Origin: Sphingobacteriia bacterium
Lineage (GTDB): Bacteria > Bacteroidota > Bacteroidia > B-17B0 > Aurantibacillaceae
DNA length: 49,033 bases
Assembly: GCA_009927275.1 (NCBI GenBank)
Contig: RFNG01000142.1
Coordinates: forward strand, 1 to 49,033
Reading direction: 5' to 3'
The notes under the pieces were generated by a model. That model was not told the DNA's origin, made no database searches, and was given only the letters and a program-made list of their open reading frames with translations. Positions 34,304 to 42,224 of the stretch are shown in pieces (the first letter of the stretch is position 1; each line of letters starts with the position of its first letter). Both the position numbers and the translations under genes were made by a program.

Positions 34304-34902
34304 TGGATTTACCCCTTCACTTTACAGATAAAGCCAAACGTGATTTAGAGCTTGTAAATGCTTGTAAAATGGGAAAACAATGGGCATTTACACAATTGCT
34401 GGGTCTGTACCGTGAAAGTGTATATTTTATGATGCTTAAACTAAGTCAAAACGAAACAGATGCCGAAGATCTTATGATGGAAGCATTTTCAAGGGCATTT
34501 AAAAATATTGAACTTTACAAACCTGAGTTTGCATTTAGTACATGGCTATTTAAAATTGCCAGTAACAATGCTTTAGATTTTTTAAGAAAGAAAAAGCTGC
34601 GTCAATCCATATCATTGGATGCTGAACAGTTTGAACATATTAATCCGGGTGATGCCGGCACACCTGAACATTTCCTGCTGCAACGTGAACGTAAAACAGA
34701 ACTTAATGCCGTTATTCAACAATTAAAACCGCATTATCAAAAAATAATTGAACTTTATTATTTTGAAGATTTAAGTCAAGATGAAATTTCCAAAACCTTA
34801 AACATTTCCATTTCTGCTGTTAAAGTTCAGTTGTATAGAGCTCGAAATTTGCTTATTGAAATTCTTAATAAAAACCCTAATGGACCCCGGACCGGCATTT
34901 AA
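34303..34902 (+). CDS. ECF-type RNA polymerase sigma-70 factor
   Basis: The 199-residue product has sigma region 2 (YFMMLKLSQNETDAEDLMMEAFSRAFKNIE; FSTWLFKIASNNALDFLRKK) and region 4 (PHYQKIIELYYFEDLSQDEISKTL; SAVKVQLYRARNLLI) with no region 1 or 3, as in extracytoplasmic-function sigma factors. No anti-sigma gene lies beside it, so control is either distant or transcriptional. It is coupled to the glycosyltransferase gene upstream and overlaps rsmG by 23 bases. ATG 34303 is preferred over the in-frame TTG at 34291. Confidence 0.9.
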   Translation: MDLPLHFTDKAKRDLELVNACKMGKQWAFTQLLGLYRESVYFMMLKLSQNETDAEDLMMEAFSRAFKNIELYKPEFAFSTWLFKIASNNALDFLRKKKLRQSISLDAEQFEHINPGDAGTPEHFLLQRERKTELNAVIQQLKPHYQKIIELYYFEDLSQDEISKTLNISISAVKVQLYRARNLLIEILNKNPNGPRTGI

Positions 34903-35581
34903 AGATATATTAAACGCTCAAAAATTAAATCAACTTGAGCAATTTGCCAAGGCTTTAATAACATGGAATAAACATGTTAATTTAATTTCACGTAAAGATG
35001 AGTCTTTTATTTGGCAACATCATATTTGGCATGCCCTTAGCATAGGCTATTTTCAAACATTTAAACCCGGTGAAACATTACTCGACATCGGAACCGGAGG
35101 CGGCTTTCCGGGACTTCCGCTGGCCATCGCATTGCCGGAATGTAATTTTATTTTAATGGATAGTATTGAAAAAAAAATTCACGTTGTTAATGCCCTCATA
35201 AAAGAACTTAATATTACAAATGCCATAGGTGTCCGATCGCGTTTTGAAGAAAGCCGCCATGCTGCAGATTGGATTGTCAGTAGAGCCGTAACACAATTTC
35301 CAAAATTTATGACCTGGGTTAAACCGTATCATTTTAATGCGAAAGCCCTAAACACTATGCAAGGAGGCATTTTATACCTAAAAGGCGGCGATTTAAAAAC
35401 CGAAATGGAGCAATGGTTTTCGCGTTCTACCCAGTATTCATTATCTGATGTGTTTACAGATACCTATTATGCTGAAAAAAAACTAATCAAACTAGGACTG
35501 GATGGAATACAATTTAAACCCCATGCTGTTCCCAGTACTGTATTGCCAAAACATAACCCTCTAAACCCAAACCCGAAATAG
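34880..35581 (+). CDS. rsmG: 16S rRNA (guanine-527-N7)-methyltransferase
   Basis: RsmG (GidB) methylates G527 of 16S rRNA near the decoding site. The 233-residue product has the SAM-binding LLDIGTGGGFPGLPLA and the segments NLISRKDESFIWQHHIWHAL and IVSRAVTQFPKF. It starts with ATG 34880 inside the end of the sigma factor gene. The 3' end is extended and overlaps the convergent aroQ gene by 68 bases. The last ~20 residues are poorly conserved in the family and could be a recent extension. Confidence 0.94.
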   Translation: MDPGPAFKDILNAQKLNQLEQFAKALITWNKHVNLISRKDESFIWQHHIWHALSIGYFQTFKPGETLLDIGTGGGFPGLPLAIALPECNFILMDSIEKKIHVVNALIKELNITNAIGVRSRFEESRHAADWIVSRAVTQFPKFMTWVKPYHFNAKALNTMQGGILYLKGGDLKTEMEQWFSRSTQYSLSDVFTDTYYAEKKLIKLGLDGIQFKPHAVPSTVLPKHNPLNPNPK

Positions 35582-35936
35582 TCCCTTTGCATTTGCCGGC
35601 AGAATACAACACATGCCGTGCCGCCTCTCGTGAAAAAATATTAGAAAGATGTACTTCTATAAATGGTACGGAAATTGCTGCAAGAGCATCTGCAATTGCC
35701 AATGATGTGTGTGCATACGCACCCGGATTAATTATTCCGGCATCAAATTGTTGTGATTGCTGAATGGCATCCACCAATTCGCCTTCTATATTACTTTGAA
35801 AACAGGTAAGTTCTATATGATGAAATCGCTGCTTCAAGGCGATAAAAAACGTATCCCATGTTTGAGTGCCGTAAATATGAGGTTCTCGGCTACCCAATAA
35901 GTTTAAATTTGGCCCATTTATAATCCCTATCTTCAT
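35514..35936 (-). CDS. aroQ: 3-Dehydroquinate dehydratase, type II
   Basis: AroQ dehydrates 3-dehydroquinate in the shikimate pathway. The 140-residue product shows GIINGPNLNLLGSREPHIYG with catalytic Tyr (about 22), INPGAYAHTSLA with the catalytic His region, VPFIEVHLSN, and the FSREAARH arginine. Length is normal for the dodecameric type II enzyme. It is convergent with rsmG and overlaps it by 68 bases, and divergent from xerD with a 17-base gap. Confidence 0.95.
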   Translation of the reverse strand: MKIGIINGPNLNLLGSREPHIYGTQTWDTFFIALKQRFHHIELTCFQSNIEGELVDAIQQSQQFDAGIINPGAYAHTSLAIADALAAISVPFIEVHLSNIFSREAARHVLYSAGKCKGTISGLGLEGYVLAIQYWEQHGV

Positions 35937-35953
35937 AGCTCTAAATTACTATT

Positions 35954-36877
35954 TTGAAATCAAGTTTAGAGCAGTATTCAACACTTCAAGAGGCCTTTAG
36001 AAACTATTTAAGGCTTGAAAAGTCGCTTGCCATGCATTCTGCCGAAGCTTATGCGCATGACCTTGATAAACTCATGCAATATTGCGAACCCTTACAACTT
36101 GATTTACTTTCATTGAATTTACAACACTTACGAAGCTTTACCGCGTGGCTCACAGCTTTGGGTTGTGCCGCATCAACACAGGCCCGCATAGTTTCCGGCG
36201 TTCGTGCTTTTTTTAGTTTTTTAATTGAACAGCAATACATTACCAGCAATCCGGCAGAGGGCCTCGAAAGTCCAAAACTAAGTCGTATGTTACCCGATGT
36301 GCTTTCTGCAGAAGAAATCCAATTGCTTATGCAGGCCATCCCCTTACATACAAATGAAGGCTTGCGTAACCGAAGTATCCTCGAAACGCTATACGGTTGC
36401 GGACTAAGGGTAAGTGAGGTTATTCAGCTTAAACTATCACAATTGTTTTTTAACGAAGCTTACATTAAAAGTATTGGTAAGGGAAATAAAGAACGCTTAA
36501 TCCCTATTGGTGACACGGCCATTCGCTTTATAAAACGTTATATAAACGAAGTACGTTCTACGTATACCATATTACCTGCTTATGCCGATACCCTATTTTT
36601 AAACCGTAACCGTAAACCGCTTAGCCGGGTAATGGTATTTTATATCATTAAACACGCTGCACGTCAGGCAGGACTTACAAAATCCATTAGTCCGCATACG
36701 CTCCGGCATTCGTTTGCCACGCATCTAATAGAGGGCGGCGCCCATTTACGCGCAGTTCAAGACATGCTGGGTCATGAAAGTATTACTACAACAGAAATTT
36801 ATACCCATCTCGACCGGCAATTTGTGCGTGAAAATATTTTAAGTTATCACCCTCGAAATAAAAATAAGTACCTTTAA
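35954..36877 (+). CDS. xerD: Tyrosine site-specific recombinase XerD/XerC
   Basis: Xer recombinases resolve chromosome dimers at dif. The 307-residue product has the N-terminal SAM-like domain and all catalytic residues: Arg152 (CGLRVSEV), Lys176 (IGKGNKERLIP), His248 and Arg251 (PHTLRHSFATHL), His274 (LGHESI) and Tyr283 (EIYTH). The start is TTG 35954; no ATG is available upstream, since an in-frame TAA comes first, and only ATT codons lie between. I call XerD from the similarity pattern; a paralogous XerC cannot be ruled out. No dif site is seen in the window. Confidence 0.9.
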   Translation: MKSSLEQYSTLQEAFRNYLRLEKSLAMHSAEAYAHDLDKLMQYCEPLQLDLLSLNLQHLRSFTAWLTALGCAASTQARIVSGVRAFFSFLIEQQYITSNPAEGLESPKLSRMLPDVLSAEEIQLLMQAIPLHTNEGLRNRSILETLYGCGLRVSEVIQLKLSQLFFNEAYIKSIGKGNKERLIPIGDTAIRFIKRYINEVRSTYTILPAYADTLFLNRNRKPLSRVMVFYIIKHAARQAGLTKSISPHTLRHSFATHLIEGGAHLRAVQDMLGHESITTTEIYTHLDRQFVRENILSYHPRNKNKYL

Positions 36878-36886
36878 AGCACCGCT

Positions 36887-38944
36887 ATGAAAGTGCGTAT
36901 ACCCCGTACCACATTGCTGCAAGCATTTCAACACATGTGTACCGCAAAGCACATGTCAGAATTGTTTGAAGCCAACAAAGATGTTACAGCAAAATATGTA
37001 CACGCAACTTCTCGCGGCCATGAAGCAATTCAAATTGCCTTGGGACTGCAACTCCTACCTCAAGATTTTGTGAGTTTGTACTACCGTGATGACAGTGTTT
37101 TGTTAGCTATGGGTTTACAACCCTATGAACTTATGCTTCAACTTTTAGCCAAAGCCGATGATCCCTTTTCGGGTGGACGTACGTATTATGCACATCCCAG
37201 CCTGAGGCGTCCGGATATGGCCAAAATTCCTCATCAATCAAGTGCTACAGGCATGCAGGCAATTCCAACTACTGGTATTGCCATGGGGCTAAAATATAAA
37301 TCATCCTTGGGCTTAACTACAGGTACGCCTCCTGGTATTGCTGTATGCTCATTAGGAGATGCCAGTTGTACCGAAGGTGAAGTTTCAGAGGCCTTTCATA
37401 TGGCTAATCTCAAACAATTACCCATTTTATATCTTATACAGGATAACGATTGGGATATTAGTGCCCATTCAAGTGAAATTCGAGCGCAATCGGTTTTTGA
37501 ATCTGTTCAGGGATTTAAAGGCATACATGCCGAACGTGTAGATGGTACTGATTTTATTGCTTCGTATAATATCCTAAAAAAATGTATAGAACTTGTGCGC
37601 GACGAAAATCGCCCGGTGCTATTACATGCTCAAGTGCCTTTGTTAAATCACCACACCAGTGGTGTACGTAAAGAATGGTACCGAGATGACCTAGAAGCGG
37701 CTCAAAAACGAGATCCCTTTCCTAAATTATATCAACAATTACATTTATCAGGCGTTTCTGCTGCCGAACTTTTAGAAATAGAAAATGAAAGCCGTGCGCG
37801 GGTTGCATCAGATTATCAACGCGCACTTAATGCAAAAGATCCTGAACCTGAAGATTTATATACACATGAGTTTGCTCCCACGCCTATTACAGAAGAATCG
37901 GGAGAGCGGGCACCAGAAGGTAAATTACCCACAGTTATGGTAGACAGTGCCCTGTTTGCCATTCGTGAACTTATGACAGAACATCCCGAGTGCTTATTAT
38001 ACGGTCAAGATGTTGGCGCACGATTAGGGGGTGTTTTTCGTGAAGCTGCTACTTTAGCACAACAATTTGGATCGCATCGTGTGTTTAATACACCCATTCA
38101 AGAAGCCTTTATTGTTGGCTCAACTGTGGGTATGAGTGCTGTAGGATTAAAACCCATAGTTGAGGTTCAATTTGCCGATTATATTTGGCCGGGTTTAAAT
38201 CAATTATTTACCGAAGTAAGTCGTAGTTGTTACCTGAGCCATGGCAAATGGCCTGTTAGTATGGTATTGCGCGTTCCCATTGGTGCCTATGGCAGCGGAG
38301 GCCCCTACCACTCAAGTAGTATAGAAAGCGTACTTTGTAACATAAAAGGCATTAAAGTGGTTTACCCCAGTACCGGTGCTGATCTCAAGGGCCTTATAAA
38401 AGCGGCATACTACGACCCTAACCCGGTAATTATTTTAGAACACAAGGGATTGTATTGGAGTAAAATTAAAGGTACTGAAGCTGCTAAAACAATTGAGCCC
38501 TCAGCCAATTACAAAATTCCAATTGGTAAAGGACGCATAGTATTGGAAGCCCAGAATCATTTTTTAACAAGTGGAAAAAGTATTTTAATTATCAGCTACG
38601 GCATGGGTATATACTGGGCTCTGCAGGCCGAACAGCACTTTAAGGGTCAAATAGAAATCCTAGATCTCAGATCCTTGTACCCACTGGATGAAACCTTAAT
38701 TACGGAGCGCTCCAAAGCACACGGAAAGGTGTTAGTGCTTACCGAAGAACCTGTAAATAACTCTTTTGCACAAAGTATTGCAGCACGCGTTTCAGAACAA
38801 TGTTTTGAATTTTTAGATCAGGCCGTACAAGTATTAGGCGCCGAAAACGTACCTGCAATACCGCTTAATAGCCGGCTGGAATTTGAGATGCTTCCTAATG
38901 CAGAAAAAGTAGCTCAAAAACTATCCCGTATGCTTCAGTATTAA
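36887..38944 (+). CDS. Fused branched-chain 2-oxoacid dehydrogenase E1 (alpha-beta)
   Basis: The 685-residue product joins the thiamine-diphosphate E1 alpha subunit (residues ~1-330; SLGDASCTEGEVSEA...QDN is the ThDP motif) and E1 beta subunit (~345-685; GQDVGARLGGVFREA, TPIQEAFIVGSTVGMS, VLRVPIGAYGSGGPYHSS). It decarboxylates branched-chain 2-oxo acids, feeding branched fatty-acid primers, the main fatty acids in this phylum. E2 and E3 are elsewhere. The single-chain fusion is known in Bacteroidota. It follows xerD by 9 bases, and its end overlaps the convergent PPIase gene by 4. Confidence 0.92.
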   Translation: MKVRIPRTTLLQAFQHMCTAKHMSELFEANKDVTAKYVHATSRGHEAIQIALGLQLLPQDFVSLYYRDDSVLLAMGLQPYELMLQLLAKADDPFSGGRTYYAHPSLRRPDMAKIPHQSSATGMQAIPTTGIAMGLKYKSSLGLTTGTPPGIAVCSLGDASCTEGEVSEAFHMANLKQLPILYLIQDNDWDISAHSSEIRAQSVFESVQGFKGIHAERVDGTDFIASYNILKKCIELVRDENRPVLLHAQVPLLNHHTSGVRKEWYRDDLEAAQKRDPFPKLYQQLHLSGVSAAELLEIENESRARVASDYQRALNAKDPEPEDLYTHEFAPTPITEESGERAPEGKLPTVMVDSALFAIRELMTEHPECLLYGQDVGARLGGVFREAATLAQQFGSHRVFNTPIQEAFIVGSTVGMSAVGLKPIVEVQFADYIWPGLNQLFTEVSRSCYLSHGKWPVSMVLRVPIGAYGSGGPYHSSSIESVLCNIKGIKVVYPSTGADLKGLIKAAYYDPNPVIILEHKGLYWSKIKGTEAAKTIEPSANYKIPIGKGRIVLEAQNHFLTSGKSILIISYGMGIYWALQAEQHFKGQIEILDLRSLYPLDETLITERSKAHGKVLVLTEEPVNNSFAQSIAARVSEQCFEFLDQAVQVLGAENVPAIPLNSRLEFEMLPNAEKVAQKLSRMLQY

Positions 38945-41040
38945 GGCTCAATCGTTTTTAATACCGCTTGATTAACGCTAACCTTATACGTTGATTTTAA
39001 ATATTCCAACCAATCTTTATCAAGTTGGGCTTGATAATCAGCAGTAAGCATGCCTTTACACTCCCCAAATGTTTTTAATGTTTTTGGTATAATACGTGTA
39101 ATATGGTATACTAAAACTTTTTTGTCTTGGCTGTCGGAACTGTTTTGATCTAAAACTCCCGGCTTCCATGCCGCATCCAGCATTTTGTTTTCACCTTTTA
39201 AAAATTGAACCTCAGATGCACTTATTATATTGGATTTTGAAAATTTATCCATAAGCGCCTTTTGGCTAGTATTTTTTTTCAATAAGGCTCTTACCTCAGA
39301 TGCTGTTTTTTCATTCGGGCAATAATATATGGTAACTTCAGCCCGTTCATCCCACTGGTATTTAGATGCATTTGATGTAAAAAAAGACTTAAGTCCCAAT
39401 GTGTCTTTAATAGCTCTGCTCCAAACCATTTGATCGGTTAAATCAAAAAGTAAAATACCATCACGGTATTCACGATATAAATTTGCAAAGTCTGTATTTT
39501 TAAATTCAAGCTGAGCGTCTTCAAATGCAACAATCTGTTCGTTTTCCCAAATAACATACGCTTGCTTTACAATAGGCATAATTTCGGAAGTTGAACGAAA
39601 CGTCATTTGACTTTCTAAGTACTTGGCAAAATCATTTTGGGTGTACGCTTTATTACCGAGGGTAAACAGTGTTTTATTTCCGAGCTTTTCAGCAGCCTTC
39701 GCCTGCCATGTTGCTTTTAAAAATGTAGAATCTACAACTTTAGAAAATTCATCTAAGGCTTTTGGAAATGCTTTAAAGTTATTTTCAGATTTAACGCGTG
39801 CTATTAACATTTTGCGTCCCATCTGAGATCTGGAGTCTTTAGAAACCTTTAATTTCAGCTCGCTTTTAATTTCTTCATAATTATTTGAACGTTTTAATTC
39901 AATACGTTTAATAATATGCCAACCAAAAGGCGTTTCTACGGGATCTGATACTTGTTCGTTTTTTTCTAAAGCAAACGCAGCATCTTCAAAAGCTTTGGCA
40001 TACCGACCTGATTTAAAGGGTTGCAATTGACCACCGCGGTCTGCGCTTTGCCGATCATCGCTATAACGCCTGGCTTCATCTTCAAAACGGGCACCATTTT
40101 TAATGCGTAAAGCTATGCTATCAAGTTTTAATCGTGCATTTTTACGGTCAACATCATTAGCATTTTTTGGAAACTTACACATGATGTGGGCTACAAATAT
40201 TTCACCACGATAGGGCCTGCGATCTTCCACTTTAATTATATGATAACCAAATTTAGATCGTACAATAGTACTTAGCGCTCCGGTTTTAGTATTATATGCA
40301 GCAGATTCAAATGGATAAACCATATCAAAGGCTGTAAAATAATTCAAATCGCCCTTGTTATCAACTACTGAGGGATCATCGCTGGTTTTAGGTGCTATTG
40401 CGTGAAAAGGATCTGAAGTGCTTGAATATAAACTAGAAAGGGATTTAATGGCATTTAATTTGATATGATATAAGGAGCTGTCTTTTCCTTTTAATAATTT
40501 TTGAACCTCTGATGTGTTTTTCAATAACTTCTCGTATTGAGCAATTTCTGCAGTGGTAGGAAGTTTTCCCAAAACTGCATTACGTATTAATGAAATACGG
40601 GTCCAGGCTTCAATGGTATCTTTTGGTAAAGCATTTTCATCAATCCTAACTAAAATATGCGACGCGCGTATTTCTGTTTGTAAACGCTCAAATGCTTCAC
40701 GTAAAAGTTGTTCATTGGTGTTTTTATCAGTTAAATACGGAGCCGCCAATTGTCTCCGGTATCCGGATAACTCGTTTTTAAAACTGCGCAACGTGTCTAA
40801 TCCTAATCGTTCGGCTTCAAAAACTTTACTTTTAAAAAGTGAAAATAATTCAACATACTCATTAAGATTTTTTTGATTAGATGTGCCCTTGGGATTATTT
40901 TTTCGATAAACTGCCTCAAATTCAGATTTCAACACAGCACGGTTATTAATGGTCATAATTGTTTCTGTGGCAGGTGTTTGGGCAAGCACTGTAGAAAATG
41001 AAATACAGGCTATCAATTGTAAAGTTTTAAGTTGCATCAT
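38941..41040 (-). CDS. Periplasmic parvulin-type peptidyl-prolyl isomerase, SurA-like
   Basis: The 699-residue product has a signal peptide (ending TVLAQ), an N-terminal chaperone-like helical region, and two parvulin (rotamase) domains at about residues 130-255 and 275-380, visible from ASHILVRI...FGYHIIKVEDRRPYRGEIFVAHIM...FGWHIIKRI. The last ~300 residues are helical and charged without a recognised domain. It probably helps fold outer-membrane or T9SS proteins. The start is ATG 41040 or 41037, 4-7 bases after the TlpA-like stop, so the two form an operon. Confidence 0.9.
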   Translation of the reverse strand: MMQLKTLQLIACISFSTVLAQTPATETIMTINNRAVLKSEFEAVYRKNNPKGTSNQKNLNEYVELFSLFKSKVFEAERLGLDTLRSFKNELSGYRRQLAAPYLTDKNTNEQLLREAFERLQTEIRASHILVRIDENALPKDTIEAWTRISLIRNAVLGKLPTTAEIAQYEKLLKNTSEVQKLLKGKDSSLYHIKLNAIKSLSSLYSSTSDPFHAIAPKTSDDPSVVDNKGDLNYFTAFDMVYPFESAAYNTKTGALSTIVRSKFGYHIIKVEDRRPYRGEIFVAHIMCKFPKNANDVDRKNARLKLDSIALRIKNGARFEDEARRYSDDRQSADRGGQLQPFKSGRYAKAFEDAAFALEKNEQVSDPVETPFGWHIIKRIELKRSNNYEEIKSELKLKVSKDSRSQMGRKMLIARVKSENNFKAFPKALDEFSKVVDSTFLKATWQAKAAEKLGNKTLFTLGNKAYTQNDFAKYLESQMTFRSTSEIMPIVKQAYVIWENEQIVAFEDAQLEFKNTDFANLYREYRDGILLFDLTDQMVWSRAIKDTLGLKSFFTSNASKYQWDERAEVTIYYCPNEKTASEVRALLKKNTSQKALMDKFSKSNIISASEVQFLKGENKMLDAAWKPGVLDQNSSDSQDKKVLVYHITRIIPKTLKTFGECKGMLTADYQAQLDKDWLEYLKSTYKVSVNQAVLKTIEP

Positions 41041-41044
41041 TTTT

Positions 41045-42163
41045 TTATTTGTTAAAGAGTTCTGAAAGTTTTTGTTCTAATGCCGAACCGCGTAATTCTT
41101 TGGCTATTATAATACCATCTGGGCCAATGAGAAAATTTTGAGGTATACTGCCTACGCCATATAATTGACCAACTTCGTTTGACCATCCTTTTAAATCAGA
41201 TACCTGCGTCCACGTAAGCTGGTCTTGCTTAATGGCATTTAGCCACGCTTCTTTGTTTGAGTCCATGGATATACCTAATACCGTAAAGCCTTTATCTTTA
41301 AACTTTTGATAGGCTGCAACTACGTTTGGGTTTTCCATACGACAAGGTCTACACCAGGAGGCCCAAAAATCAAGCAATACATATTTACCTTTAAAATCAG
41401 ACAAGCTAATAGATTTTCCTTCGGGGGTATTTTGTTTAAAATCATTGGCTTTAAAGCCTACCGTTGAACCCTGCGCTTTGTTAATTTTGGATTCAATGAG
41501 CGTATAAAATTTTGTGTTTTTAAGTGCTGTTGTATTAAGATGCGAAAATGCTTCTTGGGTTTCACTTAAAGGTAAAGATGGATGTGAAAGATCTGTATAA
41601 ATTATATACGCACTAACCGGAGAGCTGGGGTTTGACTTTACAAAAGCCTTTATGCTATTTAAATAATGGGTGTTTAGATTATTAAACTCTTGGCTAATTT
41701 GATTCATTTTAGTTTGATCGGCTCGTTGTGCAGCTTCTTGATATGCCGATTGTAATGCCATTTGTGTGGCTACAATTTGCGCCTGCATAATTCTGTATTG
41801 CATATACACCTGTTGCGATGTGCCTCCAGAAATAGCAGAATACGCAATGGAATCTTTAGATTTTATATCAACTGAAATTTCACCCGGATCGCAAAAAAAG
41901 AAACACATAGGCTGTGCCTCAGGATTTGAAGCATAGCTAAACCAATATAAATTGGGCTCTTCAGATTGTAACTTCACGTTGATTTTTGATTTTCGAATTA
42001 TTACGGAATCTTTAAAATAGACATCGTTCCATTTATGATGAATATATAAAACAGATCCGTCAGCACTTTTTACTGAACCTTTTAATGTAAAAGTAAAACC
42101 GTTTCCTGCAATGCCATTTAGCATTTGAAAACAAAATCCAATTATTAAAAAATAAGCTTTCAT
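41045..42163 (-). CDS. TlpA-like thioredoxin with DUF4369-type N-terminal domain
   Basis: The 372-residue product has a signal peptide (ending GIAGN), an N-terminal beta domain of the DUF4369 type (FTLKGSVKSADGSVLYIHHK), a helical middle and a C-terminal thioredoxin domain with FWASWCRPCRMENPN (Cys271 and Cys274). WCxPC proteins of this kind reduce disulfides in the periplasm. It is in one operon with the PPIase downstream, suggesting an envelope folding pair. ATG 42163 lies 6 bases after TAATTTTG and follows directly behind the gldN terminator. Confidence 0.9.
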   Translation of the reverse strand: MKAYFLIIGFCFQMLNGIAGNGFTFTLKGSVKSADGSVLYIHHKWNDVYFKDSVIIRKSKINVKLQSEEPNLYWFSYASNPEAQPMCFFFCDPGEISVDIKSKDSIAYSAISGGTSQQVYMQYRIMQAQIVATQMALQSAYQEAAQRADQTKMNQISQEFNNLNTHYLNSIKAFVKSNPSSPVSAYIIYTDLSHPSLPLSETQEAFSHLNTTALKNTKFYTLIESKINKAQGSTVGFKANDFKQNTPEGKSISLSDFKGKYVLLDFWASWCRPCRMENPNVVAAYQKFKDKGFTVLGISMDSNKEAWLNAIKQDQLTWTQVSDLKGWSNEVGQLYGVGSIPQNFLIGPDGIIIAKELRGSALEQKLSELFNK

Positions 42164-42169
42164 GAGCAA

Positions 42170-42177
42170 CAAAATTA
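42170..42177 (-). promoter_or_regulatory. -7 element TAATTTTG, 6 nt from the TlpA-like start
   Basis: Exact TAnnTTTG on the minus strand, followed by TTGCTC and the ATG. It overlaps the T-rich tail of the gldN terminator, so the end of one transcript and the start of the next share about 20 bases. Confidence 0.55.
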
Positions 42178-42184
42178 TAAAAAT

Positions 42185-42206
42185 AAAGCCCGGTAAACCG
42201 GGCTTT
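42185..42206 (-). terminator. Intrinsic terminator of the gld operon
   Basis: AAAGCCCGG and CCGGGCTTT pair in a 9-bp stem with a TAAA loop. On the minus strand it is followed by the T-rich ATTTTTATAATTTTG, on the plus strand by TTTTTT after a four-base gap, so it may stop transcription in both directions. It ends porP-gldKLMN 20 bases after gldN. Confidence 0.9.
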
Positions 42207-42224
42207 AGCGTTTTTTAAATTGAA

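Noticed and set aside
35954-36877. Integrase of a mobile element
   Set aside because: The recombinase has Xer length and context, housekeeping neighbours, and no attachment repeats or cargo genes.
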